A stretch of DNA of 64,000 nucleotides from Helicobacter acinonychis (GTDB lineage Bacteria; Campylobacterota; Campylobacteria; Campylobacterales; Helicobacteraceae), in the NCBI RefSeq assembly GCF_900461455.1, contig NZ_UGIA01000001.1:62001-126000 (forward strand), read 5' to 3'. Of this stretch, positions 1 to 8,996 are shown piece after piece. Numbering within the stretch: the first letter of the stretch is position 1; the number at the start of each line of letters is the position of its first letter. Made by a program: the position numbers and the translations under genes. The notes under the pieces were generated by a model. It was not told the origin of the DNA and did no database searches. It saw only the letters and a program-made list of their open reading frames with translations.

Positions 1-524
<524 letters not shown>

Positions 525-570
525 TTAAGGCCTCTTTTTTATTTTAATCTTTGTTTTACGATTATAAGAC

Positions 571-576
571 TATAAT
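571..576 (+). promoter_or_regulatory. -10 box of the tlpA promoter
   Basis: A perfect TATAAT lies about 63 bases before the tlpA TTG start in the 195-base gap between thrC and tlpA. There is no clear -35 box, which is normal for the H. pylori housekeeping sigma factor. The implied start near 583 gives a leader of roughly 55 bases. Nothing else in this gap looks like a gene. Confidence 0.55.
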
Positions 577-638
577 AATGGAGATTAGAATTTTGCCCAA
601 TGAACGGGCAAAAAATTTTATTATAGTGAGGTTGTGTT

Positions 639-2666
639 TTGTCTAAAGGTTTGAGTATCGGTAATAAAATTATAGTGTGGGTGGCGTTGATCGTGATCGT
701 GTGCGTGAGCATTTTAGGGGTGTCCTTAAACAACAAGGTGAAAGAGATTTTAAAAGAAAACGCCTTGCATTCCATGCAAGATAGCTTGCATTTCAAGGTT
801 AAGGAAGTGCAATCGGTTCTTGAAAATATTTATACGGCCCTAGGCGTCGTTAAAAACATGCTCCCTCAAGACACCAAGAGAGAAGTCAAAATCAAATTGT
901 TAAAAAACTTCATTTGGGCTAATTCGCATGTCGCTGGGGTGAGCATGTTTTTTAAAGACAGAGAAGATTTGAGATTGACGCTTTTACGAGACAGTGATGC
1001 GATTAAGCTAGTGGAAAATCAAACATTAGGGAATAACCCTTTAGTGCAAAAAGTAATGAAAACTAAAGAAATCGCTAAAAGCTTGCCTTTTTATAGGAAA
1101 ATGCCTGATGGCAAGGAAGTTTATGGGCTTCATGTACTTTTGCCTTTATTGATCGAAAACACGCAAGAAGTGGTGGGGGCTTTGATGATTTTCCTTTCCA
1201 TTGACAGCTTCAATAATGAAATCACTAAAAATAGGAGCGATTTGTTTTTAATTGGCATCAAGGGTAAAGTGCTTTTGAGTGCCAATAAGAGTTTGCAAGA
1301 CAAATCCATCACCGAAATTTATAAAAGCGTGCCTAAAGCCACTGACGAAGTGATGGCTATTTTAGAAAATGGCTCTAAAGCGACTTTAGAATACTTAGAT
1401 CCTTTCACTCATAAAGACAATTATTTAGCCGTTGAAACCTTTAAAATGCTAGGGAATAAGACAACTGGGGATAATGTGAATTGGATGGTGGCTTTAGTTA
1501 TTGAAAAAGATAAGGTCTATGATCAAGTGGGATCGGTGCGTTTTGTGGTGGTTATAGCGAGCGTGATCATGGTTTTAGCTTTAATCGTGGCGATCACTTT
1601 CTTAATGCGAGCGATTGTGAGCAATCGTTTAGAAATCGTTTCTAGCACCTTGTCTCATTTCTTTAAATTATTGAACAATCAAGCCAATTCCAACGATATT
1701 AAATTGATTGAAGCCAAGTCCAACGATGAATTAGGGCGCATGCAAACAGCGATCAATAAAAATATCTTGCAAACCCAAAAAATCATGCAAGAAGACAGGC
1801 AAGCCGTCCAAGACACCATTAAAGTGGTTTCAGATGTGAAAGCAGGGAATTTTGCGGTGCGCATCAATGCTGAGCCAGCAAGCCCTGATTTAAAAGAATT
1901 GAGAGACGCTTTAAATGGGATCATGGATTATTTGCAAGAAAGCGTAGGGACTCACATGCCAAGCATTTTTAAAATCTTTGAAAGCTATTCTGGTTTGGAT
2001 TTTAGAGGGCGGATCCAAAACGCTTCGGGTAGGGTGGAATTGGTCACTAACGCTTTAGGGCAAGAAATCCAAAAAATGCTAGAAACCTCGTCTAATTTTG
2101 CAAAAGATTTGGCGAACGACAGCGTGAATTTGAAAGAATGCGTGCAAAATTTAGAAAAGGCTTCAAACTCCCAACACAAAAGCTTGATGGAAACTTCCAA
2201 AACGATAGAAAATATCACCACTTCCATTCAAGGCGTGAGCTCTCAAAGTGAAGCCATGATCGAGCAAGGGCATGACATTAAAAGCATTGTAGAAATCATT
2301 AGAGACATTGCTGATCAAACGAATTTATTAGCCCTAAACGCTGCTATTGAAGCCGCAAGAGCCGGCGAGCATGGGAGAGGCTTTGCGGTGGTGGCTGATG
2401 AAGTGCGAAAGCTCGCTGAAAGGACGCAAAAATCGCTCAGTGAAATTGAAGCGAATATTAATATTCTTGTTCAAAGTATTTCAGACACGAGCGAGAGCAT
2501 TAAAAACCAGGTTAAAGAAGTAGAAGAGATCAACGCTTCTATTGAAGCCTTAAGATCGGTTACTGAGGGCAATCTAAAAATCGCTAGCGATTCTTTAGAA
2601 ATCAGTCAAGAAATTGACAAGGTCTCTAGCGATATTTTAGAAGATGTGAATAAAAAGCAGTTTTAA
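639..2666 (+). CDS. tlpA: Methyl-accepting chemotaxis receptor TlpA
   Basis: Inner-membrane chemoreceptor that signals through CheW/CheA; TlpA has been linked to arginine, bicarbonate and acid sensing. The 675 residues match the known length. One membrane helix lies at about 11-30, then a large periplasmic sensing region of the double-CACHE type to about 300, a second helix at about 303-325, a HAMP-like region, and a long cytoplasmic coiled coil. The conserved hairpin tip includes [19 protein letters not shown] and the following [16 protein letters not shown]. The start is TTG at 639, preceded by GTGAGG about 7 bases upstream; no ATG start fits the membrane helix. The stop overlaps the queH start by one base (TAATG), so the two genes are probably cotranscribed. 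No CheR-docking pentapeptide is seen at the C-terminus. Confidence 0.95.
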   Translation: MSKGLSIGNKIIVWVALIVIVCVSILGVSLNNKVKEILKENALHSMQDSLHFKVKEVQSVLENIYTALGVVKNMLPQDTKREVKIKLLKNFIWANSHVAGVSMFFKDREDLRLTLLRDSDAIKLVENQTLGNNPLVQKVMKTKEIAKSLPFYRKMPDGKEVYGLHVLLPLLIENTQEVVGALMIFLSIDSFNNEITKNRSDLFLIGIKGKVLLSANKSLQDKSITEIYKSVPKATDEVMAILENGSKATLEYLDPFTHKDNYLAVETFKMLGNKTTGDNVNWMVALVIEKDKVYDQVGSVRFVVVIASVIMVLALIVAITFLMRAIVSNRLEIVSSTLSHFFKLLNNQANSNDIKLIEAKSNDELGRMQTAINKNILQTQKIMQEDRQAVQDTIKVVSDVKAGNFAVRINAEPASPDLKELRDALNGIMDYLQESVGTHMPSIFKIFESYSGLDFRGRIQNASGRVELVTNALGQEIQKMLETSSNFAKDLANDSVNLKECVQNLEKASNSQHKSLMETSKTIENITTSIQGVSSQSEAMIEQGHDIKSIVEIIRDIADQTNLLALNAAIEAARAGEHGRGFAVVADEVRKLAERTQKSLSEIEANINILVQSISDTSESIKNQVKEVEEINASIEALRSVTEGNLKIASDSLEISQEIDKVSSDILEDVNKKQF

Positions 2667-3772
2667 TGCTCATTCATATTTGCTGCTCGGTGGATAACCT
2701 TTATTTTTTAAAAAAAGCCAAAGAGGCTTTTGTGGGTGAAAAAATTATAGGGTTTTTTTATAACCCTAATATCCACCCTTATAGCGAATACTTGTTGCGT
2801 TTAGAAGACGTGAAGCGCACTTGCGAAATGCTAGAAATTGAACTGATTGAAGGCGATTATGAATTGGAAAAATTTTTAGATAAAGCTAAGGGTAAGGAAT
2901 TGTTAGGGGAAAAAAGCGAGCGCTGTTTTGAATGCTTTGATTTGCGATTAGAATCTACCGCCTTAAAAGCCTTTGAATTAGGGGAAGAAAAATTCACCAC
3001 CACCTTACTCACAAGCCCCAAAAAAGACCCTAACCAGCTCATCGCTAAAGGGCAGAGCATTGCGCAAAGGCATAATTTGGAATTTGTTGTGTTTAAAAAC
3101 GATAATTTTGAACATTTTAAAAGCGAGTTGGATTTAAACTTGCAAGCTTTGGCGAGAGAAAACGAGCTTTATAGGCAAAATTATTGCGGTTGTCAATTCG
3201 CTTTAAAAATCCAAAAAGAATCCCAAAACAGAAGCCCCTTTGAGCTTTACTCGCCCCTAAAACGCCAGATTTTACCCGCAAGTATTGAAGAAAGAACGCG
3301 AGTTTTTAGGGAGCTAGAAACAGCTAAAAAAAATAATGACAAGTCTTTTTTAGCCCAAAAAACGATTGCAACTTACCGCCTGCTTAATGGAGGCGTGTGG
3401 CTTTCTAAAAATTCAAACCCCTTAAATTGCTATATTCTAGCACGCTCTAAAAGTAAGGCTAAAGTGCGAATTAATGATTTAAGGTGGGTTTTTTCCCAGC
3501 GTTTAAAAGTGGTGGTGGGCTATAGTCAAAGAGATGAAACCTTGTTTTTAACTTTAGAAAGCCTTAACACGCTCATGGCAAAACGCTACAATAATTTAAA
3601 AGAGTTAAATCTTAACCCCTTAAGTTATGAAGAAGAGTTATCCCTAAGGGCGTTAGTGAGCGGGAGTGAGAGCCTTAACCCTATCATCGTGCTAGAAGAA
3701 TGCACAGAAAAAACCCTTTTTGTAGAAATTAAAAGCGTTTTTCAAGAAGAAAAGGTGTTTTATTTGCTGTAA
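2666..3772 (+). CDS. queH: Epoxyqueuosine reductase QueH (DUF208 family)
   Basis: Reduces epoxyqueuosine to queuosine at the wobble base of GUN-anticodon tRNAs, the last step of queuosine synthesis. The 368-residue protein starts MLIHICCS, with the paired Cys-Cys at residues 6-7. It carries the second Cys cluster in NYCGCQFAL near residue 170; together these supply the iron-sulfur and redox cysteines of the family. About 170 further C-terminal residues, rich in charged segments, lie beyond the minimal DUF208 domain; I cannot assign them. It is translationally coupled to tlpA by a TAATG overlap, although no functional link to chemotaxis is evident. Confidence 0.85.
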   Translation: MLIHICCSVDNLYFLKKAKEAFVGEKIIGFFYNPNIHPYSEYLLRLEDVKRTCEMLEIELIEGDYELEKFLDKAKGKELLGEKSERCFECFDLRLESTALKAFELGEEKFTTTLLTSPKKDPNQLIAKGQSIAQRHNLEFVVFKNDNFEHFKSELDLNLQALARENELYRQNYCGCQFALKIQKESQNRSPFELYSPLKRQILPASIEERTRVFRELETAKKNNDKSFLAQKTIATYRLLNGGVWLSKNSNPLNCYILARSKSKAKVRINDLRWVFSQRLKVVVGYSQRDETLFLTLESLNTLMAKRYNNLKELNLNPLSYEEELSLRALVSGSESLNPIIVLEECTEKTLFVEIKSVFQEEKVFYLL

Positions 3773-3891
3773 GCTTGGGGTTTTTGCTTTATCGCTTTTT
3801 AATCTGTTTTTAAACTGTAATTAACCTAACGCAAACAGTAATTTTTAGGTTTTTCCTTTGTCGCAATCATTTGGAGCATGTTAGGGTTTGG

Positions 3892-3897
3892 GATAAT
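3892..3897 (+). promoter_or_regulatory. Putative -10 box of the small toxin mRNA
   Basis: GATAAT, one mismatch from TATAAT, lies 36 bases before the ATG of the 18-codon ORF. Initiation near 3904 would give an mRNA beginning just before the GTTATC segment discussed below. The assignment rests on spacing only. Confidence 0.4.
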
Positions 3898-3913
3898 AGT
3901 GGGTGGTTATCCC

Positions 3914-3973
3914 AAAAAGGAGATAACTAACTATGAAGTTATCATTAGTAATCATAGTTTTAATGGTTTCCGC
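3914..3973 (-). ncRNA. Putative antisense RNA (IsoA-like antitoxin) of about 60 nt
   Basis: On the minus strand a perfect TATAAT (3985-3980) is followed about seven bases later by an expected start near 3973. The transcript would run across the ORF start and Shine-Dalgarno of the opposite-strand small gene. It would end at a 7-bp hairpin formed by 3943-3937 and 3928-3922 (arms GATAACT and AGTTATC), followed by TCCTTTTT at 3921-3914, a good intrinsic terminator. This copies the layout of H. pylori IsoA antitoxin RNAs, short antisense RNAs that pair with the toxin mRNA 5' region and block its translation. The function is inferred from architecture. Confidence 0.6.
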
Positions 3974-3989
3974 AACGCCATTATACTAA
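3933..3989 (+). CDS. Small hydrophobic peptide, putative type I toxin (AapA-like)
   Basis: The 18-residue peptide reads MKLSLVIIVLMVSATPLY. Almost all of it is one hydrophobic stretch, as expected for membrane-acting type I toxins. A strong AGGAG (3918-3922) lies 10 bases before the ATG, unusually good for a random short ORF. The ATG sits in the loop of a 7-bp hairpin (3922-3928 with 3937-3943). An antisense promoter lies at the 3' end of the ORF. Known H. pylori class A type I toxins (the Aap families) share this arrangement. I do not recognise the peptide as a specific family member, and toxicity is not shown by sequence alone. It sits between queH and a convergent radical SAM gene. Confidence 0.6.
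   Translation: MKLSLVIIVLMVSATPLY
3980..3985 (-). promoter_or_regulatory. -10 box of the antisense RNA promoter
   Basis: Perfect minus-strand TATAAT, embedded in the last codons of the small ORF and preceded on the minus strand by TAG. In IsoA/AapA loci the antitoxin promoter occupies the same place relative to the toxin stop codon. Confidence 0.6.
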
Positions 3990-4008
3990 AATTTTGGCTC
4001 TAGTGCAA

Positions 4009-4042
4009 GCTAGAGTTAAAATCCATGGTTGCTAGCGTTTTT
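4009..4042 (+). terminator. Putative terminator of the small toxin mRNA
   Basis: GCTAG at 4009-4013 can pair with CTAGC at 4032-4036, followed by GTTTTT. A competing hairpin CTCTAG/CTAGAG (3998-4003 with 4010-4015) lies just upstream. Either could protect or end the mRNA, which would then be about 140 nt. Further downstream, CTTATCCTCC (4051-4060) resembles an anti-Shine-Dalgarno segment. Confidence 0.4.
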
Positions 4043-4094
4043 ATCCCTCACTTATCCTCCTTAAAACCTTATTTTTTAAGCATTAAAGATTGGT

Positions 4095-5021
4095 TTAAAA
4101 CGTGCAATAAAACTCCAAAGATCCGACTTTTTTAATCGTGATTTGCTTATAGTTTAATAAAGTTTCTAAGTGTTTAAACGAATTAGGCTCTAAGATTAGG
4201 GGGGCTTCTTCTACGCTTAAAGGGCGCCTAGAGATTAAAGCGAGCAATCCGTCTCTATCGCAAGAAATCAATTTCTCAATTTTAGGGGCGGTGCGTTTAG
4301 GCAAACTCACGCGAAGCCCTTCAAAAAATAAAGAGCATTTTAACAATTCATCTTCGCTTAATTTAGGGGCTTTAAAGCTTGAAGGTCTGTCTATGGTGCT
4401 TAAATCCACTCTAGCGATATTTATTTTTTTTAAAAATGCAGCGATGAGTTTTAAATGATTCTCGTTATCATTCACGCCCTTAATCAACAACACTTCAGCT
4501 ACCAGTTGGCCTTGATAGATTTGAGAAAAACTTGAAATGCCCTCTAAAATCTTGTTAATGTCTTTGGAATAAGGCTTATCCACTTTTTTAAAGGCTTTTA
4601 AATCAATGGCGTCTAAAGAAAATTTAACGATGTCAAATTCCTTTAAGGCTTGCTGGACTTTTGGCTCATAAAATAACGAGCCATTGCTTAAAATCAAAGT
4701 TTTAACGCCCTTTAAAAAAGGTTTGATCCTTTGGATAAGCTCTAATAAATGGGGGTATAGAGTGGGTTCGCCATTAGCGGTAATGGTTAAAACATCAATG
4801 GGGGTGGTGAGGTTATTAAGAGCGTTTTGAATGGCGTTAATTAGGGTTTCAACTTCTATGACTTCTTCCATGCGGCTAATGGGTTTGGCTTTGCCCAATT
4901 CACAATAAATGCAATCATAATTACATTGTTTTTTAGAGGGCGATAAATCCACGCCCAAAGACTTCCCAAAACGCCTGGATAAGACAGGCCCAAAGATGAT
5001 AGGCAAATTTTCTTTAGCCAT
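4095..5021 (-). CDS. Radical SAM protein of unknown substrate (COG0731-like)
   Basis: The 308-residue protein has the radical SAM cluster motif CNYDCIYC (CxxxCxxC) near residues 33-40, then the ANGEPTLYP segment typical of SAM-binding GGE-type motifs and the strand LILSNGS. It belongs to a group of stand-alone Fe-S oxidoreductases distantly related to tRNA-modifying Tyw1; the substrate in Helicobacter is unknown to me. It overlaps the 3' end of topA by 8 bases and is on the same strand, so it is probably cotranscribed and translationally coupled. The C-terminal 60 residues lack recognisable motifs. Confidence 0.8.
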   Translation of the reverse strand: MAKENLPIIFGPVLSRRFGKSLGVDLSPSKKQCNYDCIYCELGKAKPISRMEEVIEVETLINAIQNALNNLTTPIDVLTITANGEPTLYPHLLELIQRIKPFLKGVKTLILSNGSLFYEPKVQQALKEFDIVKFSLDAIDLKAFKKVDKPYSKDINKILEGISSFSQIYQGQLVAEVLLIKGVNDNENHLKLIAAFLKKINIARVDLSTIDRPSSFKAPKLSEDELLKCSLFFEGLRVSLPKRTAPKIEKLISCDRDGLLALISRRPLSVEEAPLILEPNSFKHLETLLNYKQITIKKVGSLEFYCTF

Positions 5022-7224
5022 TATCTTCTTCTAAAAACACGCGCTCTTTGCACTTGATGCATTCATGGACCTTTTTTTTGCGATAGATTCTTTCGCTCAT
5101 CAAATAGTGGCATTTCTCACAGCGCTTATCAATGGGTTTATGGTTGGATAAAAAGTTGCATTTAGGGTAATTGTTGCAACCATAAAACGAGCCTTTCCTA
5201 CTTCTTTTTAAAGCAATATCCCCTCCGCATTCTGGGCATTTCACGCTCTCTATCATTTCTTTTGCGTTAGGGGTGTTTTTTAAGGATTTGGTGTTTTTGC
5301 ATTCAGGGTAGTTGTTGCAAGCTAAAAACGCCCCATTTCTGCTAAATTTTTGCACCATTTCCCCTCCGCATTTTTCGCATAATTCTTGTTTAGCTTCATT
5401 ATGAGCGTTTTCAACTTGCTTGACATATTTGCATTTAGGGTAATTGTTACAAGCGATAAACTCCCCATAACGGCTATTTTTTTTGACCAATTCCCCCCCA
5501 CATTTAGGGCATGATTCACCGGTTTTTTCATGCACTTTTTGAGAGATGATATTCTTTTTCCCAGCTTCAATCTTATCCATAAAGGGGTAGTAAAAGTCCT
5601 TTAAAACCTGCTGATAATCGGCCTTATTTTGAGCGATATTATCAAGCTCTTCTTCTAAAGAAGCACTGAATTTGGAATCCACGATTTCTTCAAAATGCTT
5701 TTCTAAAATCTCTATCACTTTAAACGCGCTCTCTGAAGCGCGGATTTGCTTTTTTTCTACCTTGATGTAGTCTCTATTTTGTAAGAGTGAAATCGTTGGG
5801 GCGTAGGTGCTAGGCCTTCCTATGCCTAAACTTTCTAAAACTTTAATCAAACTCGCTTCTGAATAGCGTGCTGGGGGTTCTGTAACATGGGTGTTGCTCT
5901 CTAGTTCTTCTAGTTTAATAGGGTCATTTTCTTTCAAGTTAGGGAGCAATTTGTCCTTATCGTCATTGCCTAAAATTTTATAATAGCCATCAAAAAGGAG
6001 TTTCCTGCCACTAGCCTTGAACTCACCTTTTTCGCAAGCGACAACCACGTTTTGGCTTTCAAAAAGAGCGTCTTGCATTTGAGAAGCTAAAAAGCGTTTG
6101 TAAATTAAAGTATAAAGCTTCAATTCTTCAGGTTTAAGGTAGTCTTTTAAGGCGTTTGGCTCTAAAATAACAGAAGTGGGTCTAATCGCTTCGTGGGCTT
6201 CTTGGGCGTTTTTGTTCTTGCTAGAATAGACTTTGGCCTTAGGGGGCAGGTAGTCTTTGCCATAATCTTTTAAAATCTTATCCCTCGCTTCTTCTAAAGC
6301 CTCTTTAGCGATATTTAGGCTATCCGTTCTCATGTAGGTGATCACCCCCATAACACCTTGCGGAGTGGCTACGCCTTCATATAATTTTTGAGCGATACTC
6401 ATGGTTTTTGTAGGCGAAAAGCCTAAAAGGTTAGAAGCGCTTTGTTGTAAGGTGGAAGTCATAAAAGGGGGCGGAGTGGGGGATTTTTTAGACTTTTTAA
6501 CGATACTGGAAATAATATAACTTTCCTTTTCTAATTCGTTTTTAATCTCTTGAGCTTTTTTTCCATCAATAAGTTCTTGGGCTTTGATTTTGTTACCCTT
6601 ATAGCTAACAAGTTGCGCTTCTAAATTTGGCTCAAACAAAGCGTCTAGCGTGAAGTAGGTTAAAGGCTTAAAGGCTTTGATTTCCCTTTCTTTATCAATC
6701 ACAAGTTTTAATGCTGCACTTTGCACCCGCCCAGCACTCAAACCTTTGGTAACTTTTGATGAAATCAACGAGCTTAGTTTAAAGCCTACGATCCTATCTA
6801 AAAAGCGTCTGGCTTGTTGGGCATTGACTTTGGACATGTCAATTTGTCGTGGGGTTTTTAGGGCGTTTAAAATCGCATTTTGCGTGATCTCATGAAAGAT
6901 AATCCTAGGATAGCTCTCTAACTTCCCCCCAATCAAACATGCCACATGATAGCCTATCGCTTCGCCCTCTCTGTCTTCATCGGTAGCGATATAAGTGGTA
7001 GATGCCTTTTTGGAAAGCTCTATGATTTGCTTGACAAGATCCTTATGGTCTTTATCCACGACATAATTAGGCGTGAAGCCTGTTTCATCAATCTTAATGC
7101 CTAAAGCGAATTTGGATAAATCCCTAACATGCCCTTTAGAGGCAATGACTTCATAATTTTTATCCAAAAAATTTTTAATGGTTTTGGCTTTTGCTGGGGA
7201 TTCTACGATAATAAGGTGCTTCAT
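5014..7224 (-). CDS. topA: DNA topoisomerase I
   Basis: Type IA topoisomerase that relaxes negative supercoils by transient single-strand cleavage. The 736 residues begin with the TOPRIM domain (MKHLIIVESPAKAKTIKNF and the acidic DEDREGEAIG). The catalytic Tyr lies in VITYMRTDS near residue 300. Three CPKCGG/CEKCGG-type zinc ribbons with CNNYPKC halves follow in the last 170 residues, then a fourth degenerate CxxC pair. The gene is divergent from flaB; its promoter must lie in 7225-7350. Supercoiling is known to influence flagellar gene expression in this species, but the adjacency alone is not evidence of regulation. Confidence 0.96.
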   Translation of the reverse strand: MKHLIIVESPAKAKTIKNFLDKNYEVIASKGHVRDLSKFALGIKIDETGFTPNYVVDKDHKDLVKQIIELSKKASTTYIATDEDREGEAIGYHVACLIGGKLESYPRIIFHEITQNAILNALKTPRQIDMSKVNAQQARRFLDRIVGFKLSSLISSKVTKGLSAGRVQSAALKLVIDKEREIKAFKPLTYFTLDALFEPNLEAQLVSYKGNKIKAQELIDGKKAQEIKNELEKESYIISSIVKKSKKSPTPPPFMTSTLQQSASNLLGFSPTKTMSIAQKLYEGVATPQGVMGVITYMRTDSLNIAKEALEEARDKILKDYGKDYLPPKAKVYSSKNKNAQEAHEAIRPTSVILEPNALKDYLKPEELKLYTLIYKRFLASQMQDALFESQNVVVACEKGEFKASGRKLLFDGYYKILGNDDKDKLLPNLKENDPIKLEELESNTHVTEPPARYSEASLIKVLESLGIGRPSTYAPTISLLQNRDYIKVEKKQIRASESAFKVIEILEKHFEEIVDSKFSASLEEELDNIAQNKADYQQVLKDFYYPFMDKIEAGKKNIISQKVHEKTGESCPKCGGELVKKNSRYGEFIACNNYPKCKYVKQVENAHNEAKQELCEKCGGEMVQKFSRNGAFLACNNYPECKNTKSLKNTPNAKEMIESVKCPECGGDIALKRSRKGSFYGCNNYPKCNFLSNHKPIDKRCEKCHYLMSERIYRKKKVHECIKCKERVFLEEDNG

Positions 7225-7351
7225 TGAACGCCTTTAATGGAATTTTATACCTAATAGATAGGGCATAAATAGGGAATGATTGTAGCATAGAATTTTGACT
7301 AAACGCTCTATTAAACCATAAAACTCTATAACGGTGCAAAAAATCAAAGAG

Positions 7352-7369
7352 TTGGAACACCCTTTGCTT
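7352..7369 (+). promoter_or_regulatory. Sigma54 (RpoN) promoter of flaB
   Basis: TTGGAACACCCTTTGCTT matches the -24/-12 consensus TTGGCAC-N5-TTGCT with one substitution in the -24 element and has the required GG to GC spacing. It lies 35 bases before the flaB ATG. In H. pylori flaB is a known RpoN/FlgR-dependent middle flagellar gene. Confidence 0.9.
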
Positions 7370-7404
7370 GAGTAAAAACAAATATCTATGCAAAGGATGC
7401 AAAC

Positions 7405-8949
7405 ATGAGTTTTAGGATAAATACCAATATCGCCGCTTTAACTTCTCATGCGGTGGGGGTTCAAAACAACAGAGATCTTTCAAGCTCGCTCGAAAAGTTA
7501 AGTTCAGGGCTTAGGATCAATAAAGCCGCTGATGATTCTAGTGGGATGGCGATTGCAGATAGCTTAAGGAGTCAAAGCGCGAATTTGGGTCAAGCGATCC
7601 GCAATGCTAATGACGCTATTGGTATGGTTCAAACCGCAGATAAAGCGATGGATGAGCAAATCAAAATTTTAGATACCATTAAAACCAAAGCCGTTCAAGC
7701 CGCTCAAGACGGGCAAACTTTAGAGAGCAGGAAAGCACTCCAAAGCGATATTCAAAGGCTGTTAGAAGAATTGGACAATATCGCTAACACCACAAGCTTT
7801 AACGGTCAGCAAATGCTTTCAGGAAGTTTTTCTAATAAAGAATTTCAAATTGGTGCGTATTCTAACACCACGGTTAAGGCGTCTATTGGCTCAACGAGTT
7901 CGGATAAAATTGGGCATGTGCGCATAGAAACTTCTTCTTTTGATGGCGAAGGCATGTTGGCTAGTGCAGCAGCGCAAAACTTGACTGAAGTGGGTTTGAA
8001 TTTCAAGCAGGTCAATGGCGTGAATGATTATAAGATTGAAACCGTGCGCATTTCTACAAGTGCTGGCACAGGAATTGGAGCGTTGAGTGAGATTATCAAC
8101 CGCTTTTCTAACACTCTAGGCGTTAGAGCGTCTTATAATGTCATGGCTACCGGTGGCACTCCCGTGCAATCAGGAACCGTGAGGGAGCTTACCATTAATG
8201 GCGTAGTGATTGGAACCGTGAATGATGTGCGTAAAAACGATGCTGATGGGAGATTAACTAATGCAATTAACTCCGTCAAAGATCGCACTGGTGTGGAAGC
8301 GAGCTTGGATATTCAAGGGCGCATTAATTTGCGCTCCATTGATGGGCGTGCGATTTCTGTGCATGCAGCGAGCGCGAGCGGTCAAGTTTTTGGGGGAGGG
8401 AATTTTGCAGGGATTTCTGGGAATGAGCATGCGGTGATTGGACGCTTGACTTTGACTAGAACGGACGCTAGGGACATTATCGTTAGCGGTGTGAATTTTA
8501 GCCATGTGGGCTTGCATTCCGCTCAAGGGGTGGCAGAATACACCGTGAATTTAAGGGCGGTTAGGGGCATTTTTGATGCGAATGTGGCTTCAGCAGCCGG
8601 TGCAAACGCCAATGGTGCACAAGCAGAGACCAACTCTCAAGGCATAGGGGCTGGGGTTACAAGCCTTAAAGGGGCGATGATTGTGATGGATATGGCAGAT
8701 TCTGCACGCACGCAATTAGACAAGATCCGCTCGGATATGGGGTCGGTGCAAATGGAATTGGTTACAACCATCAATAACATTTCTGTCACCCAAGTGAATG
8801 TTAAAGCGGCTGAATCTCAAATTAGGGATGTGGATTTTGCTGAAGAGAGCGCGAACTTTTCTAAATACAATATTTTGGCGCAAAGCGGGAGTTTTGCTAT
8901 GGCGCAAGCCAATGCGGTGCAACAAAATGTTTTAAGGCTTTTACAATAA
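7405..8949 (+). CDS. flaB: Minor flagellin FlaB
   Basis: Flagellin subunit located mainly in the hook-proximal part of the sheathed filament. The 514 residues match the known length. The N-terminal D0/D1 region ([15 protein letters not shown], then [19 protein letters not shown]) and the C-terminal helix ending [10 protein letters not shown] are canonical. The variable surface-exposed middle (about 180-400) is Ser/Thr-rich and would carry pseudaminic acid. AAAGGA lies 9-14 bases before the ATG. The gene is expressed from the sigma54 promoter at 7352-7369 and ends at a strong terminator. The next gene encodes a flagellin-modifying Maf protein. Confidence 0.97.
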   Translation: MSFRINTNIAALTSHAVGVQNNRDLSSSLEKLSSGLRINKAADDSSGMAIADSLRSQSANLGQAIRNANDAIGMVQTADKAMDEQIKILDTIKTKAVQAAQDGQTLESRKALQSDIQRLLEELDNIANTTSFNGQQMLSGSFSNKEFQIGAYSNTTVKASIGSTSSDKIGHVRIETSSFDGEGMLASAAAQNLTEVGLNFKQVNGVNDYKIETVRISTSAGTGIGALSEIINRFSNTLGVRASYNVMATGGTPVQSGTVRELTINGVVIGTVNDVRKNDADGRLTNAINSVKDRTGVEASLDIQGRINLRSIDGRAISVHAASASGQVFGGGNFAGISGNEHAVIGRLTLTRTDARDIIVSGVNFSHVGLHSAQGVAEYTVNLRAVRGIFDANVASAAGANANGAQAETNSQGIGAGVTSLKGAMIVMDMADSARTQLDKIRSDMGSVQMELVTTINNISVTQVNVKAAESQIRDVDFAEESANFSKYNILAQSGSFAMAQANAVQQNVLRLLQ

Positions 8950-8963
8950 CAGCCCTTTGAGCT

Positions 8964-8984
8964 AAGGGGCGTTAGCCCTTTTTA
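8964..8984 (+). terminator. Intrinsic terminator after flaB
   Basis: A 7-bp stem AAGGGGC / GCCCTTT with loop GTTA (8971-8974) is followed by a short T-run. It lies 15 bases after the flaB stop and 13 bases before the next start codon, so readthrough into the next gene may be only partial. Confidence 0.75.
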
Positions 8985-8996
8985 TAAGTTAGAATA

